Source: Catenisphaera adipataccumulans
GTDB lineage: Bacteria > Bacillota_I > Bacilli_A > Erysipelotrichales > Erysipelotrichaceae
DNA length: 64,000 bases
Direction of reading: 5' to 3'
NCBI RefSeq assembly: GCF_014202755.1
Contig: NZ_JACHHK010000006.1
Coordinates: 1 to 64,000 of the forward strand
The position numbers and the translations under genes are program-made. Below are positions 17,098-26,321 of the stretch, piece by piece; within the stretch, counting starts at the first letter, position 1; the number at the start of each line of letters is the position of its first letter. The notes beneath the pieces were generated by a model. That model was not told where the DNA came from and did not search any database. It saw nothing but the letters and a program-made list of their open reading frames with translations.

Positions 17098-18483
17098 ATG
17101 AAAAAAGTACAGATCACGGAAACAGTCTTGCGTGATGCTCAGCAGTCTTTGATTGCCACACGAATGCCGCGTTCGGATTTCGCGGATATTTTAGAGACGA
17201 TGGACAACGCAGGATATTATTCTTTAGAGTGCTGGGGAGGGGCTACCTTCGATTCTTGTCTTCGATATTTGAACGAGGATCCATGGGAGCGTCTCCGTTT
17301 TATTCGTTCAAAATGCAAGAAAACGAAACTGCAGATGCTGCTTCGCGGTCAGAATATTTTAGGATACCATCATTATTCGGACAATACCGTACGGGCGTTT
17401 GTACGGGAAGCGATCCAGAATGGAATCGATATTATTCGTATTTTCGATGCATTGAATGACTACCGAAATATAGAAGTGGCAGTGGATGAATGTCTCAAGA
17501 ACGGCGGTCATGCACAGGGCACGATCTGCTATACGACCAGCCCGATCCATACCATAGAAAATTTTATCCAGCTAGGAATTTCGTTGGAAAAGATGGGATG
17601 CAATTCGATCTGCATCAAAGATATGGCTGGTATCATGACTCCGGAAGTTGCTTATCAACTCGTGAAAGGATTAAAAGAAAACGTTTCGATCCCGGTCATC
17701 GTACATACTCACAGCACGACCGGTCTGGCGCCGATGACGTATTTGAAAGCAGTCGAGGCCGGCGCAGACGGCATCGATACAGCTATTTCATCCATGAGCG
17801 GCGGTACCTCTCAGCCGGCGACCGAATCCATGGTCTATGCGCTGAATGAAATGGGCTATGATACCGGACTGACCATGGAAAAACTAAAACCGATCAATGA
17901 CTTCTTCGTCCCGGTCCGTCAGAAATTCATCGACAACGGAACGTTGAATCCGCTGGTCATGGGCACGAATATCAACGCATTGAACTACCAGATCCCTGGC
18001 GGCATGCTTTCGAATTTAATTGCTCAGCTGAAGGCGCAGAATGCATTGGATCGTCTGGATGAAGTATTGGAAGAGACACCGCGTGTGCGTAAAGACTTAG
18101 GCTATCCGCCGCTGGTCACACCAATGTCGCAGATGGTCGGTGTACAAGCGGTACAGAATGTTCTTTCCGGTGAGCGTTATAAGAATATTTCCAAAGAGGT
18201 TCGCGCTTATTTGCGCGGTGAATACGGCCGTGCGCCGGGTGAAGTCAATCAGGAACTGGTTGCCAAGGCTTTGAACGGCCAAAAGCCGATCGAAGGCCGC
18301 TTTGCGGAAACCATCGAACCGGAAATCCCGAAGGCCGTGCAGTATTTGGGTACCCGTGCCCGCAATGAAGAGGATGTTCTGAGCTATGTCGCTTTCCCGA
18401 CCCAGGCAGAAAAATTCTTTGAAACGCGTGAAGAACGCAAAGCGCTGCATGTCAGCTATACGATCATGAAAGAAGGCGAGTAA
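17098..18483 (+). CDS. oadA: Oxaloacetate decarboxylase alpha subunit (carboxyltransferase)
   Basis: 461 residues, the cytoplasmic carboxyltransferase that moves CO2 from oxaloacetate to biotin. The N-terminal TETVLRDAQQSLIATRM and the ECWGGATFDSCLRYLNEDPW segment are shared with pyruvate carboxylase. The metal-binding V-H-T-H-S-T-T-G motif is near residue 203, and I-C-I-K-D-M-A-G supplies the carbamylatable-lysine region. The conserved oligomerisation domain fills residues about 300-455. Unlike Klebsiella OadA it has no biotin domain; that is the separate gene two positions downstream. The ATG follows AGAGGTGGAAGG. It heads a five-gene cluster. Confidence 0.94.
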   Translation: MKKVQITETVLRDAQQSLIATRMPRSDFADILETMDNAGYYSLECWGGATFDSCLRYLNEDPWERLRFIRSKCKKTKLQMLLRGQNILGYHHYSDNTVRAFVREAIQNGIDIIRIFDALNDYRNIEVAVDECLKNGGHAQGTICYTTSPIHTIENFIQLGISLEKMGCNSICIKDMAGIMTPEVAYQLVKGLKENVSIPVIVHTHSTTGLAPMTYLKAVEAGADGIDTAISSMSGGTSQPATESMVYALNEMGYDTGLTMEKLKPINDFFVPVRQKFIDNGTLNPLVMGTNINALNYQIPGGMLSNLIAQLKAQNALDRLDEVLEETPRVRKDLGYPPLVTPMSQMVGVQAVQNVLSGERYKNISKEVRAYLRGEYGRAPGEVNQELVAKALNGQKPIEGRFAETIEPEIPKAVQYLGTRARNEEDVLSYVAFPTQAEKFFETREERKALHVSYTIMKEGE

Positions 18484-18486
18484 TCC

Positions 18487-18822
18487 ATGCATATTACGCA
18501 GTTAACAACCGGCGAAGGTCTGCTGGTCGCACTGTATGGTTTCATTACCGTCATGTTGATGCTGCTGGCGCTGGTCGCTGTCGTCAACTTTGTGTCATGG
18601 ATCGTCCGTAAGTTTGAGCCCAAGAAACCGGTCTCTCCGGCTAGTTATGAAGTATTGGAACGGCCGGCTGCGGATGGTAAATATACCGGTGAGGTTTCTC
18701 TGATCGATGTCGATGAGAAAACGGCCGCCTGTATCATGGCGATTGTCAGTGATGAAACATCAATTCCTTTGAATCAACTGATTTTCAAACGGATTCGTTT
18801 GATTAAGGAAGGGGAAAAATAA
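18487..18822 (+). CDS. Oxaloacetate decarboxylase gamma-type subunit (OadG-like)
   Basis: 111 residues. One membrane helix lies at about residues 10-38 (GLLVALYGFITVMLMLLALVAVV), followed by a cytoplasmic tail. The size, topology and place between alpha and biotin carrier match the gamma/delta subunit that holds the alpha and beta subunits together. Sequence conservation is weak in this family, so position is the main argument. It begins 3 nt after oadA, and its stop codon overlaps the next start (TAATG). Confidence 0.82.
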   Translation: MHITQLTTGEGLLVALYGFITVMLMLLALVAVVNFVSWIVRKFEPKKPVSPASYEVLERPAADGKYTGEVSLIDVDEKTAACIMAIVSDETSIPLNQLIFKRIRLIKEGEK

Positions 18823-19202
18823 TGAAGTACATAGTAACGTTAAACGGAAAAAAATATGAAGTAGAAGTCGAAAAAGGCGAAGCAACGGCTGTTTACGCCG
18901 GTCCGGCTGAACCTGTTGCACCAAAACAAAATGTAAAACAAGAAGCACCGGCGCCGAAAGCTGCCGCACCGGCAGCACCTGCCGGAGCAGGAGATCCGAT
19001 CAAATCCCCGATGCCGGGCACGATCCTGGAAGTGAAAGTTTCCAGCGGACAGTCCGTGAAGGCCGGTGATATCCTGTTTATTCTTGAAGCAATGAAAATG
19101 GAAAATGAGATCGTTGCACCGAAAGACGGCACCATTACGTCTGTGACCGTCGCAAAAGGTGCAGCCGTGGAAACCGATGCGGTTTTAGCAACCATTCAGT
19201 AA
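18822..19202 (+). CDS. Biotin carboxyl carrier protein of oxaloacetate decarboxylase
   Basis: 126 residues. An N-terminal strand region is followed by an Ala/Pro-rich flexible linker (about 28-62), then a biotinyl domain with E-A-M-K92-M-E-N. Lys92 is the expected biotinylation site. It shuttles the carboxyl group from OadA to the membrane beta subunit. Biotin would be attached by the BirA encoded at 26.3 kb. Its ATG overlaps the stop of the gamma subunit, giving coupled translation. Confidence 0.94.
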   Translation: MKYIVTLNGKKYEVEVEKGEATAVYAGPAEPVAPKQNVKQEAPAPKAAAPAAPAGAGDPIKSPMPGTILEVKVSSGQSVKAGDILFILEAMKMENEIVAPKDGTITSVTVAKGAAVETDAVLATIQ

Positions 19203-19215
19203 GGAGGGAATTGAT

Positions 19216-20367
19216 ATGGAAATTTCTTTCTTTGGCGTATTAGGCCGTATTTTATCGACCTCCGGATTTGCGGGCATCGCCGTGGATCCGCGGCAGCTGA
19301 TCATGATCATTCTCGGCTGTGTCCTGCTTTATATGGGCATCGTTAAAAAATACGAACCATTGTTGTTGGTGCCGATCGCGGTCGGTGTATTGATTTGTAA
19401 TTTCCCAAATACCGGAATTCTGAACGGTCCGGGCGAAGGAAACAATATTGGTTTTATGTGGGTCCTGTACCAAGGTGTCCAATATGCGATCTATCCGTCG
19501 ATCATCTTTCTGGGCATCGGTGCGATGACGGATTTTGGACCGCTGATCGCCCGCCCGTCTTCATTGATCCTGGGAGCGGCGGCACAGTTTGGTGTGTTCA
19601 CTGCCTTCTTGATGGCGCTGCTGGTCTTTCATTTCAGCCCGCAGGAATCTGCGGCAATTGGTATCATCGGCGGCGCTGACGGTCCGACAGCGATCCTGGT
19701 TGCGAGCCGTCTGGCCAAAGATTACCTGCCGGCGATTGCCATCGCAGCCTATTCTTATATGGCCTTGATCCCAATGATCCAGCCGCCGTTGATGCGCCTT
19801 TTGACAACGGAAAAAGAACGCAAAGTTAAGATGGAACAGCTGCGGCCGGTCTCCAAAGCCGAAAAGATCATTTTCCCGATCGCGGTCATGATCTTTGTTG
19901 TGCTGCTGATACCGGATACCGCCCCGTTGATCGGTATGCTGATGTTCGGAAACCTGCTGAAGGAAAGCGGTGTGACCGATCGATTGAGCGATACTGCGCA
20001 GAATTCTTTGACAAATATTGTAACGATCGCCTTAGGTCTGTCGGTCGGCTGTAAAGCGACTGCGGATACATTTTTGACGATCCGAACGATCGAGATCATC
20101 TGCTTAGGTTTGGTTGCCTTTATGCTGAGTACCGTCGGCGGTCTGCTCTTTGGTAAGATCATGTACAAAGTAACAGGTGGAAAAGTTAATCCGCTGATTG
20201 GTTCTGCCGGTGTCAGTGCCGTGCCGATGTCAGCCCGTGTTTCTCAAGTAGAAGGCCAGAAAGCCAATCCGTCCAACTTCCTGCTGATGCATGCGATGGG
20301 ACCGAATGTAGCCGGTGTCATCGGTTCAGCGGTCGCTGCTGGTTTCTTTTTGAATATTTTTGGATAG
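19216..20367 (+). CDS. oadB: Oxaloacetate decarboxylase beta subunit, Na+ pump
   Basis: 383 residues, polytopic. It decarboxylates carboxybiotin and moves sodium ions out across the membrane. The conserved G-G-A-D-G-P-T-A-I motif near residue 155 carries the sodium-binding Asp, and the N-x-x-x-x-G...A-A-G C-terminal helices (PNVAGVIGSAVAAG) match the family. The start follows AAGGAGGG. With the three preceding genes it completes a full Na+-translocating decarboxylase. The same beta subunit also serves methylmalonyl-CoA and glutaconyl-CoA decarboxylases, but the OadA-type alpha subunit points to oxaloacetate. Confidence 0.93.
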   Translation: MEISFFGVLGRILSTSGFAGIAVDPRQLIMIILGCVLLYMGIVKKYEPLLLVPIAVGVLICNFPNTGILNGPGEGNNIGFMWVLYQGVQYAIYPSIIFLGIGAMTDFGPLIARPSSLILGAAAQFGVFTAFLMALLVFHFSPQESAAIGIIGGADGPTAILVASRLAKDYLPAIAIAAYSYMALIPMIQPPLMRLLTTEKERKVKMEQLRPVSKAEKIIFPIAVMIFVVLLIPDTAPLIGMLMFGNLLKESGVTDRLSDTAQNSLTNIVTIALGLSVGCKATADTFLTIRTIEIICLGLVAFMLSTVGGLLFGKIMYKVTGGKVNPLIGSAGVSAVPMSARVSQVEGQKANPSNFLLMHAMGPNVAGVIGSAVAAGFFLNIFG

Positions 20368-20369
20368 TT

Positions 20370-20711
20370 ATGAAAAAGGTCATCCGGCTGCGTTATCATC
20401 ACGGTTTGTGCCTGAAGAATTTTATCGGCGAAGGCTACAGTGAAGAATTTGTTGATCATTTCAATGAAGTTCTTGAACAGCTGCCGGAAGCTGAAATCGA
20501 ATGGATCGAAGACTGTGATACGATTTGTGCATCGTGTCCGCGTCGCGTCGGCGATCATTGTTCCTCGGTCATTCCGGATAAAATTGATAAAAAAGTCAGG
20601 AAGTATTTGAAGCAGGGCTATTCTTGGAACACGATGAATCAGACTTTGTTTTCAAAAATCTGCAAAGGATGCGAATGGTATCCGTTATGTAAACGAATCA
20701 GGGAATCTTGA
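20370..20711 (+). CDS. DUF1284-family cysteine-rich protein
   Basis: 113 residues with ten Cys residues, including C-x-x-C and C-x-x-C-x(5)-C arrangements (D-T-I-C-A-S-C-P, I-C-K-G-C-E-W-Y-P-L-C). It begins with L-R-Y-H-H-G-L-C-L, as in DUF1284 proteins. An iron-sulfur or zinc site is likely, but the function is unknown. It starts 2 nt after oadB with no clear Shine-Dalgarno, so it is probably translated by coupling as the last gene of the operon. Confidence 0.8.
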   Translation: MKKVIRLRYHHGLCLKNFIGEGYSEEFVDHFNEVLEQLPEAEIEWIEDCDTICASCPRRVGDHCSSVIPDKIDKKVRKYLKQGYSWNTMNQTLFSKICKGCEWYPLCKRIRES

Positions 20712-20730
20712 ATTTCAAGATTCCTTTTTC
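20702..20730 (+). terminator. Terminator of the oxaloacetate decarboxylase operon
   Basis: GGAATCTTGAA / TTCAAGATTCC followed by CTTTTTC. The stem begins inside the last codons of the DUF1284 gene and contains the -35 box of the next promoter. Confidence 0.8.
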
Positions 20731-20736
20731 TATAAT
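20708..20736 (+). promoter_or_regulatory. Promoter of butyrate kinase gene, inside the terminator stem
   Basis: TTGAAT (20708-20713), a 17-nt spacer, TATAAT (20731-20736). The -35 lies in the left arm of the preceding terminator. Confidence 0.7.
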
Positions 20737-20755
20737 GCTCATGGGAAGGTACGAT

Positions 20756-21859
20756 ATGAAAAAATACAAAATTTTTGTGATCAATCCAGGGTCGACTTCG
20801 ACCAAACTGGCTTTATATGAAAATGCAACTTGTTTACTTTCGACGAATGTTTTTCATGATTCATCGGTGCTGATCAAATTTCCAAAGATCAACGATCAGC
20901 TGATGTACCGCATGATGGTCATCCAGAAGTTTATCGAAGACAATCATGTTGATTTGACTGGAGTCGATGCAGTGGTCGGCCGCGGCGGCAGCTGTTATGC
21001 GGTAGAAAGCGGTATCTACGAAGTCAGCGATCAGCTCCTCCAAGATACCCGTGAAGCCAAAGGCGGTCTGTATCATGTCTCGATGCTGGGCGTACAGTTG
21101 GCCCGCATGGTCGCAGACGAATACGGCGGCCGTGTCTTTATGATGGATCCGCCGATCGTAGATGAATTGTGCGATGAGGCCCGTCTGACGGGTGTTTCTG
21201 GGATTTACCGGAAAGCGGTTTCCCATGCACTGAATGAGAAAGCCTGTGCTAAACATCATGCCCGCGTGATGCATCAGGACTATGATCAAGTGAACTATAT
21301 TGTCTGCCATATTGACGGCGGGATTTCCATTACCGCCCATCGGCACGGCCGGATGATCGACGGGAATGACGCCGGCGGCGGCGAAGGACCGTTTACGCCG
21401 ACCCGCATGGGCAGCATGGCGGTGACGGACATGCTGCTGTATTTCAAGGACAAGTCGCCCGAGGATATCCGGAAACTGTGTTATGAGGCCGGCGGACTGA
21501 GTTCTTATTTTCATACCTCGGATGCAGATGTCATTCATCGAATGGTCGATGAAGGGGATGAAAAGGCAACACTGGTCTGGCAGGCGATGATCTATCAGAT
21601 CGTAAAATACATCGGTGCCATGAGCACAGCCTTGAAAGGACAGGTGGATGCCATTCTTCTGACGGGCGGTCTGCTGCGTTTTGATGATATCACGAATACC
21701 ATTCGGAAAGACTGCGGCTGGATCGCACCGGTTTATGCGTACCCGGGAGAATTTGAACAAGATGCCATGGCGCAGGGGGCACTGCGTGTCCTGCGCGGGG
21801 AAGAACAGCTGAAAGAATACACCGGAAAGCCAGTTTGGTCTGGCTTTGACTGGGATTGA
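20756..21859 (+). CDS. buk: Butyrate kinase
   Basis: 367 residues, acetokinase-family fold. It interconverts butyryl-phosphate plus ADP with butyrate plus ATP at the end of butyrate fermentation; branched-chain homologues act on isobutyrate. The N-terminal I-N-P-G-S-T-S-T-K-L-A motif, the central H-I-D-G-G-I-S-I segment, G-E-G-P-F-T-P and the C-terminal L-T-G-G-L-L are all present. ATG 20756 follows GGGAAGG; earlier in-frame starts lie within or before the promoter. The usual partner, phosphotransbutyrylase (ptb), is not adjacent and must be elsewhere if the pathway operates. Confidence 0.93.
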   Translation: MKKYKIFVINPGSTSTKLALYENATCLLSTNVFHDSSVLIKFPKINDQLMYRMMVIQKFIEDNHVDLTGVDAVVGRGGSCYAVESGIYEVSDQLLQDTREAKGGLYHVSMLGVQLARMVADEYGGRVFMMDPPIVDELCDEARLTGVSGIYRKAVSHALNEKACAKHHARVMHQDYDQVNYIVCHIDGGISITAHRHGRMIDGNDAGGGEGPFTPTRMGSMAVTDMLLYFKDKSPEDIRKLCYEAGGLSSYFHTSDADVIHRMVDEGDEKATLVWQAMIYQIVKYIGAMSTALKGQVDAILLTGGLLRFDDITNTIRKDCGWIAPVYAYPGEFEQDAMAQGALRVLRGEEQLKEYTGKPVWSGFDWD

Positions 21860-21869
21860 ATTTGATTTT

Positions 21870-21898
21870 TTGATCAAATACGTGTATGTTTTTAACAT
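21870..21898 (+). promoter_or_regulatory. Promoter of the acetyltransferase-membrane fusion gene
   Basis: TTGATC (21870-21875), a 17-nt spacer, TAACAT (21893-21898). Confidence 0.6.
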
Positions 21899-21921
21899 AA
21901 AGCGGAATAGGAGGTAACTTC

Positions 21922-22743
21922 GTGCTTATCAAAGTTTATAAAGAAAAAGTCCTGCTCAAAGACGATCAGGATAATACTATTGCGGGTATTGATTTTCCGC
22001 AGACGCAGACCGGCATCTGTGAAATTTCAGATATATACAGCGAACGGAAACTGGCCGACAATGTCCGTGAGAAATTGATGTCCCTGGCTGTCAATCAGGT
22101 CCGTAAAAATGGCTGGAAAGTTGTACCGAATTCAACGCAGATCCAGACCTGGTTCAATACACATCCGGGGGACCGCGATTTAGTTGCATCCGTGGTACCG
22201 GAAAGCGAAGGATATCAGGCAGCTGCCGATCATATTGAAAAACCGCCGATGATCAGTGAGCGCGCCAAAACAGAAGCAAAGAACACGTCGCGCGGCATCA
22301 TGCGGATCTTCCAGAATTTATCCGGATTGGCAATGTTCTGTGTATTTATCTTGTTTATGTATTTTGGCGTATATGTAAACGGCGGCATGCAGGTGGTTCT
22401 CAATGTGATCAACGGTCTTGTTTCATTTGATAACCTGGTGCTGACCGGAGCGATGGCTTTGTTTGCGGTCTTTACACTGATCGAAATTTTCTGGACTTTA
22501 TCCCGGAAAAAAGTTACGAAAGACGGCGTGACTGAAAAAGTTGATGTCGGCCGCGGTCTGCTGGCATTTATTTTGATCATTATTTTCTATTACGGTCTTC
22601 AATACGCTGTCGATCGCTATGGTATGAATAATAATGTACTGCAGCAGGCAAATCTTTATTTCCTGCAAGTACCGCTGATGATCTACTTTGCGATGGGCGG
22701 AGCTGTGTTATCACTGATCCGAAAGTTGTTTGGACGGAAATAG
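21922..22743 (+). CDS. YjdJ-like GNAT domain fused to a membrane domain
   Basis: 273 residues, starting with GTG 9 nt after AGGAGGT. Residues 1-90 look like the very short GNAT-type N-acetyltransferase of the YjdJ/YidJ group: a few strands, then V-R-E-K-L-M-S-L-A and K-V-V-P-N-S-T-Q-I-Q-T-W-F. Residues about 130-273 hold four predicted membrane helices (near 133-155, 175-195, 215-235 and 248-265). Joining this tiny acetyl-CoA-binding domain to a membrane anchor is unusual. No adjacent gene suggests the substrate. It is monocistronic, with its own promoter and terminator. Confidence 0.78.
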   Translation: MLIKVYKEKVLLKDDQDNTIAGIDFPQTQTGICEISDIYSERKLADNVREKLMSLAVNQVRKNGWKVVPNSTQIQTWFNTHPGDRDLVASVVPESEGYQAAADHIEKPPMISERAKTEAKNTSRGIMRIFQNLSGLAMFCVFILFMYFGVYVNGGMQVVLNVINGLVSFDNLVLTGAMALFAVFTLIEIFWTLSRKKVTKDGVTEKVDVGRGLLAFILIIIFYYGLQYAVDRYGMNNNVLQQANLYFLQVPLMIYFAMGGAVLSLIRKLFGRK

Positions 22744-22767
22744 TCGCTGAAAAGCGGCTTTTTTTCT
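22744..22767 (+). terminator. Terminator before pyruvate carboxylase
   Basis: GTCGCT / AGCGGC with a short A-rich loop, then a run of T residues. Confidence 0.7.
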
Positions 22768-22787
22768 TATTAGTCCAAATATAGCAA

Positions 22788-22816
22788 TTCATTTTTTTCT
22801 CGTTTTCTCGTATAAT
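22788..22816 (+). promoter_or_regulatory. Promoter of pyc
   Basis: TTCATT (22788-22793), a 17-nt spacer, and a perfect TATAAT (22811-22816), about 36 nt before the ATG. Confidence 0.65.
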
Positions 22817-22851
22817 AAATTTAAGAGAAGTTACAAGGAGGTAGCGCAGAT

Positions 22852-25800
22852 ATGGCGAAGGTACAAACCTTTAGTAAGATTTTAGTTGCTAACCGCGGTG
22901 AAATTGCCATTCGTATCTTCAGAGCGTGCCATGATTTAGGACTCCACACAGTTGCCATTTACTCGAAAGAGGATATGGACTCGCAGTTCCGCATCAAAGC
23001 GGATGAAGCGTATTTAATCGGAGAAAATGACAGTCCGGTCGGTGCGTATTTGGATATTCCGGCAATTATCGATTTAGCAAAACGCCGCGGCGTTGATGCC
23101 ATCCACCCAGGTTATGGCTTCCTGTCAGAGAACGCCGAGTTTGCCAAGGCATGTGAAGATGCCGGTATCATTTTTATCGGTCCTTCCAGCAAGGTATTGG
23201 CGCAGATGGGAGATAAGCTGAGCGCAAAAGACATTGCGATCCGGGCCGGTGTTCCGATCATTCCGGGAACCACAGAACCATTGAAAGATGCAGATGAAGC
23301 ATTGGAAAAAGCAGAATCATTCGGTTTTCCGGTCTTGTTGAAGGCGGCAGCCGGCGGCGGCGGACGTGGTATGCGTCGCTGCGATACGGCAGAAGAAGTC
23401 AAACCGGCTTTTGAGCTGGTCAAGGCCGAGGCCGCAAAAGCATTCGGAAATGATGATATCTTTATCGAAAAATTCTTGGTAGAGCCGAAACACATTGAGG
23501 TCCAGATCCTGGCTGACCAGCATGGCCACGTGTATCATTTGTACGAACGTGACTGCTCACTGCAGAGACGTTATCAGAAAGTCATTGAGTATGCGCCGGC
23601 ATGGTCGGTGGACGAAAGTGTCCTGGAAAAGATTCGTGCCGATGCAGTTAAGATCGCCAAAGAAGTCGGCTATGTGAATGCCGGAACCGAAGAGTTCTTA
23701 GTGGACAAGAACGGCGATTACTACTTTATTGAAATGAACCCGCGGATCCAGGTGGAACATACCGTAACAGAAATGGTTACCGGTATCGATCTGGTGCGTG
23801 CGCAGCTGTTAGTTGCGAAAGGCGAATCGCTGGACTGCCCGGAGATCGGCCTGACTTGTCAGGAAGATGTGCAGAAAAAGTGCTATGCGATCCAATGCCG
23901 TGTGACGACCGAAGATCCGCAGAACAACTTTGCGCCGGATCATGGTAAAATTACCGCCTATCGAAGCAGCGGCGGTTATGGTGTCCGACTGGACGGCGGG
24001 AATGCCGAAACCGGCTCCGTGATCTCTCCATACTATGATTCGCTGCTGGTAAAAGTTACATGTTTTGATAATACGTTCAAAGGCGCCTGCCGACGTGCTT
24101 TACGGGCAGTCAGCGAAGTACACGTCCGCGGTGTGAAGACGAATATTCCGTTTATTTCCAACATTTTGACCCATCCGACGTTCCTAGCCGGAAAATGTCA
24201 TACGAAGTTTATCGATGAGACACCGGAATTGTTCGATGTGACCGGTTCCCGTGACCGTGCGACTCGTGTATTGAAATATATTGCGCAGATCCAGGTCGAC
24301 AATCCGGATGCCGAGCGTCATCAATACGACACCCCGCGCTTCCCGAAACATACGGGCGATCCGAAGCCAGGTCTGAAACAACAACTGGACCGCATGGGTC
24401 CGCGTGAATTCAGTAAATGGGTCCGCAATCAGAAAAAACTGCTGATTACCGATACGACGATGCGTGATGCGCACCAGTCACTGCTTTCGACGCGCATGCG
24501 TACACGTGATATGGTCAAGGGAGCTCCGGGTACTGCTGAGATCCTGCGCGACTGCTTCTCGCTGGAGATGTGGGGCGGTGCAACCTTTGATGTTGCATTC
24601 CGTTTCCTGCATGAGAATCCTTGGGAGCGTCTGTGGCTGTTACGCGGTCTGATCCCGAACATTCCGTTCCAGATGCTGCTGCGCGGTTCCAGTACCGTGG
24701 GCTACGGAAATTATCCGGATAATGTTGTCCGCGAATTTATCAAGCAGAGTGCCATCAATGGTATTGATGTGTTCCGCGTCTTTGATTCCTTGAACTGGAT
24801 GCCAGGTATGGAAGTGGCAATCGATGAAGTCCTGAATCAGGGCAAATTCTGTGAAGGCACGATTTGCTATACTGGAGATATTCTGGATCCGTCCAACACA
24901 ACGTTTACGCTGGATTACTATATCAAGATGGCAAAAGAACTGGAAAAACGCGGCGTTCATTCCATCGCTATCAAAGATATGGCCGGTCTGTTGAAACCGT
25001 ATGCTGCCAAAGAACTGGTGCATGCGCTGCGTAATGAGGTAGAACTGCCGATCCACCTGCATACACACGATACATCGGGCAACCAGGTGGCTACGTACTT
25101 AATGGCAGCAGAAGCCGGTGTAGATATCGTCGACTGTGCGGTGGCATCGATGGCCGGTATGACCTCGCAGCCGTCGCTGAACGCAGTCGTGGCAGCGCTT
25201 CAAGGCCAGGAGCGCGATACGGGTCTGGATCTGGATCGTATCGAAGAACTGTCCAATTACTATGCCGATGTCCGTCTGCGTTACGAGAAATTCGATCATG
25301 GTCTGAAGACGACCGATACCGACATTTACAAGTACGAGATCCCAGGCGGTCAGTATACGAACCTACGTCCGCAGGTCAATTCACTGGGACTGGGCAGCCG
25401 TTTTGAAGAAGTGAAACAAATGTACAAGAAGGTCGACGTCATGTTAGGCGGCATCACTAAGGTCACGCCATCAAGCAAGATGGTCGGCGATCTGGCGATC
25501 TTCATGGTACAAAACGATCTGACTCCGGAAAACATCGTGGAAAAAGGCGAAAGCCTGACTTTCCCGGATTCCGTCGTAACATACTTCAAAGGCATGATGG
25601 GACAGCCGCCGCATGGTTTCCCGAAGGATCTGCAGAGAGTCGTCCTGAAAGGCGAAAAACCGATCACTTGCCGACCAGGCGAATTGCTTGAGCCAGTTGA
25701 CTTTGATAAAGCCCGTGAAGAAGTCAAAGAATTGTGTCCGCATGAATTTGATATGCGCGAGATCATTTCCTATTGTATTTATCCGAAAGTCATGAAAGAC

Positions 25801-26283
25801 TACTGGAAGAATGAGCAGGAATATGGTTACCTGATGCGGATGGGTTCACATGTCTTCTTCAATGGTCTGGCTGTCGGCGAACGCAACCTGATCAATATCG
25901 AAGACGGCAAGACGTTGGTCATCCGTTATCTTGGCATGGGCGATGCCCATCCGGACGAAGGTACACGTACAGTGATCTTTGAACTGAACGGCAACCGAAG
26001 AGAAGTTGATGTCCGCGACCAGTCGATCGTTGTCGAAGGCCGCGAAACCGTGATGACCGATCCGACTGACAAATCACAGTCCGGTGCATCGATCCCTGGT
26101 TTAGTGACCAAGATCAATGTCAAGCCGGGAGACAAGGTCAAAGAAAACGATACGCTGGGAACCATCGAAGCGATGAAGATGGAAACCGCTGTTGTAGCCC
26201 GCATGGACGGTGTGATCAAAGAGGTCCGCGTCAAAGAGGGCGACAATGTCAAAGCCGGAGAGCTATTGTTTGTCTTAGAATAG
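22852..26283 (+). CDS. pyc: Pyruvate carboxylase
   Basis: 1143 residues, the normal size for the single-chain enzyme. It makes oxaloacetate from pyruvate, bicarbonate and ATP. The order is biotin carboxylase (1-450, with the Gly-rich A-A-A-G-G-G-G-R-G-M-R loop near residue 165 and E-M-N-P-R-I-Q-V-E-H near 298), carboxyltransferase (about 530-805, starting D-T-T-M-R-D-A-H-Q-S-L and including L-H-T-H-D-T-S-G), the PC-specific allosteric domain, and a C-terminal biotinyl domain with E-A-M-K1109-M-E. The start follows AAGGAGGTAG. It lies between the sodium-pumping decarboxylase that consumes its product and the biotin ligase that activates both. Confidence 0.98.
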   Translation: MAKVQTFSKILVANRGEIAIRIFRACHDLGLHTVAIYSKEDMDSQFRIKADEAYLIGENDSPVGAYLDIPAIIDLAKRRGVDAIHPGYGFLSENAEFAKACEDAGIIFIGPSSKVLAQMGDKLSAKDIAIRAGVPIIPGTTEPLKDADEALEKAESFGFPVLLKAAAGGGGRGMRRCDTAEEVKPAFELVKAEAAKAFGNDDIFIEKFLVEPKHIEVQILADQHGHVYHLYERDCSLQRRYQKVIEYAPAWSVDESVLEKIRADAVKIAKEVGYVNAGTEEFLVDKNGDYYFIEMNPRIQVEHTVTEMVTGIDLVRAQLLVAKGESLDCPEIGLTCQEDVQKKCYAIQCRVTTEDPQNNFAPDHGKITAYRSSGGYGVRLDGGNAETGSVISPYYDSLLVKVTCFDNTFKGACRRALRAVSEVHVRGVKTNIPFISNILTHPTFLAGKCHTKFIDETPELFDVTGSRDRATRVLKYIAQIQVDNPDAERHQYDTPRFPKHTGDPKPGLKQQLDRMGPREFSKWVRNQKKLLITDTTMRDAHQSLLSTRMRTRDMVKGAPGTAEILRDCFSLEMWGGATFDVAFRFLHENPWERLWLLRGLIPNIPFQMLLRGSSTVGYGNYPDNVVREFIKQSAINGIDVFRVFDSLNWMPGMEVAIDEVLNQGKFCEGTICYTGDILDPSNTTFTLDYYIKMAKELEKRGVHSIAIKDMAGLLKPYAAKELVHALRNEVELPIHLHTHDTSGNQVATYLMAAEAGVDIVDCAVASMAGMTSQPSLNAVVAALQGQERDTGLDLDRIEELSNYYADVRLRYEKFDHGLKTTDTDIYKYEIPGGQYTNLRPQVNSLGLGSRFEEVKQMYKKVDVMLGGITKVTPSSKMVGDLAIFMVQNDLTPENIVEKGESLTFPDSVVTYFKGMMGQPPHGFPKDLQRVVLKGEKPITCRPGELLEPVDFDKAREEVKELCPHEFDMREIISYCIYPKVMKDYWKNEQEYGYLMRMGSHVFFNGLAVGERNLINIEDGKTLVIRYLGMGDAHPDEGTRTVIFELNGNRREVDVRDQSIVVEGRETVMTDPTDKSQSGASIPGLVTKINVKPGDKVKENDTLGTIEAMKMETAVVARMDGVIKEVRVKEGDNVKAGELLFVLE

Positions 26284-26289
26284 AAAGAT

Positions 26290-26318
26290 AAGCTGGTGTT
26301 TGTTCACCAGCTTTTCTT
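26290..26318 (+). terminator. Terminator of pyc
   Basis: AAGCTGGTG / CACCAGCTT with a 6-nt loop and a T-rich tail. Confidence 0.85.
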
Positions 26319-26321
26319 TTG

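Noticed and set aside
21862-21881. A terminator after butyrate kinase
   Set aside because: The ATTTGAT / ATCAAAT hairpin is weak and is not followed by T residues.
20861-21898. 345-residue minus-strand ORF opposite butyrate kinase
   Set aside because: It is the complement of a fully conserved kinase gene, with no ribosome site and no recognisable motif.
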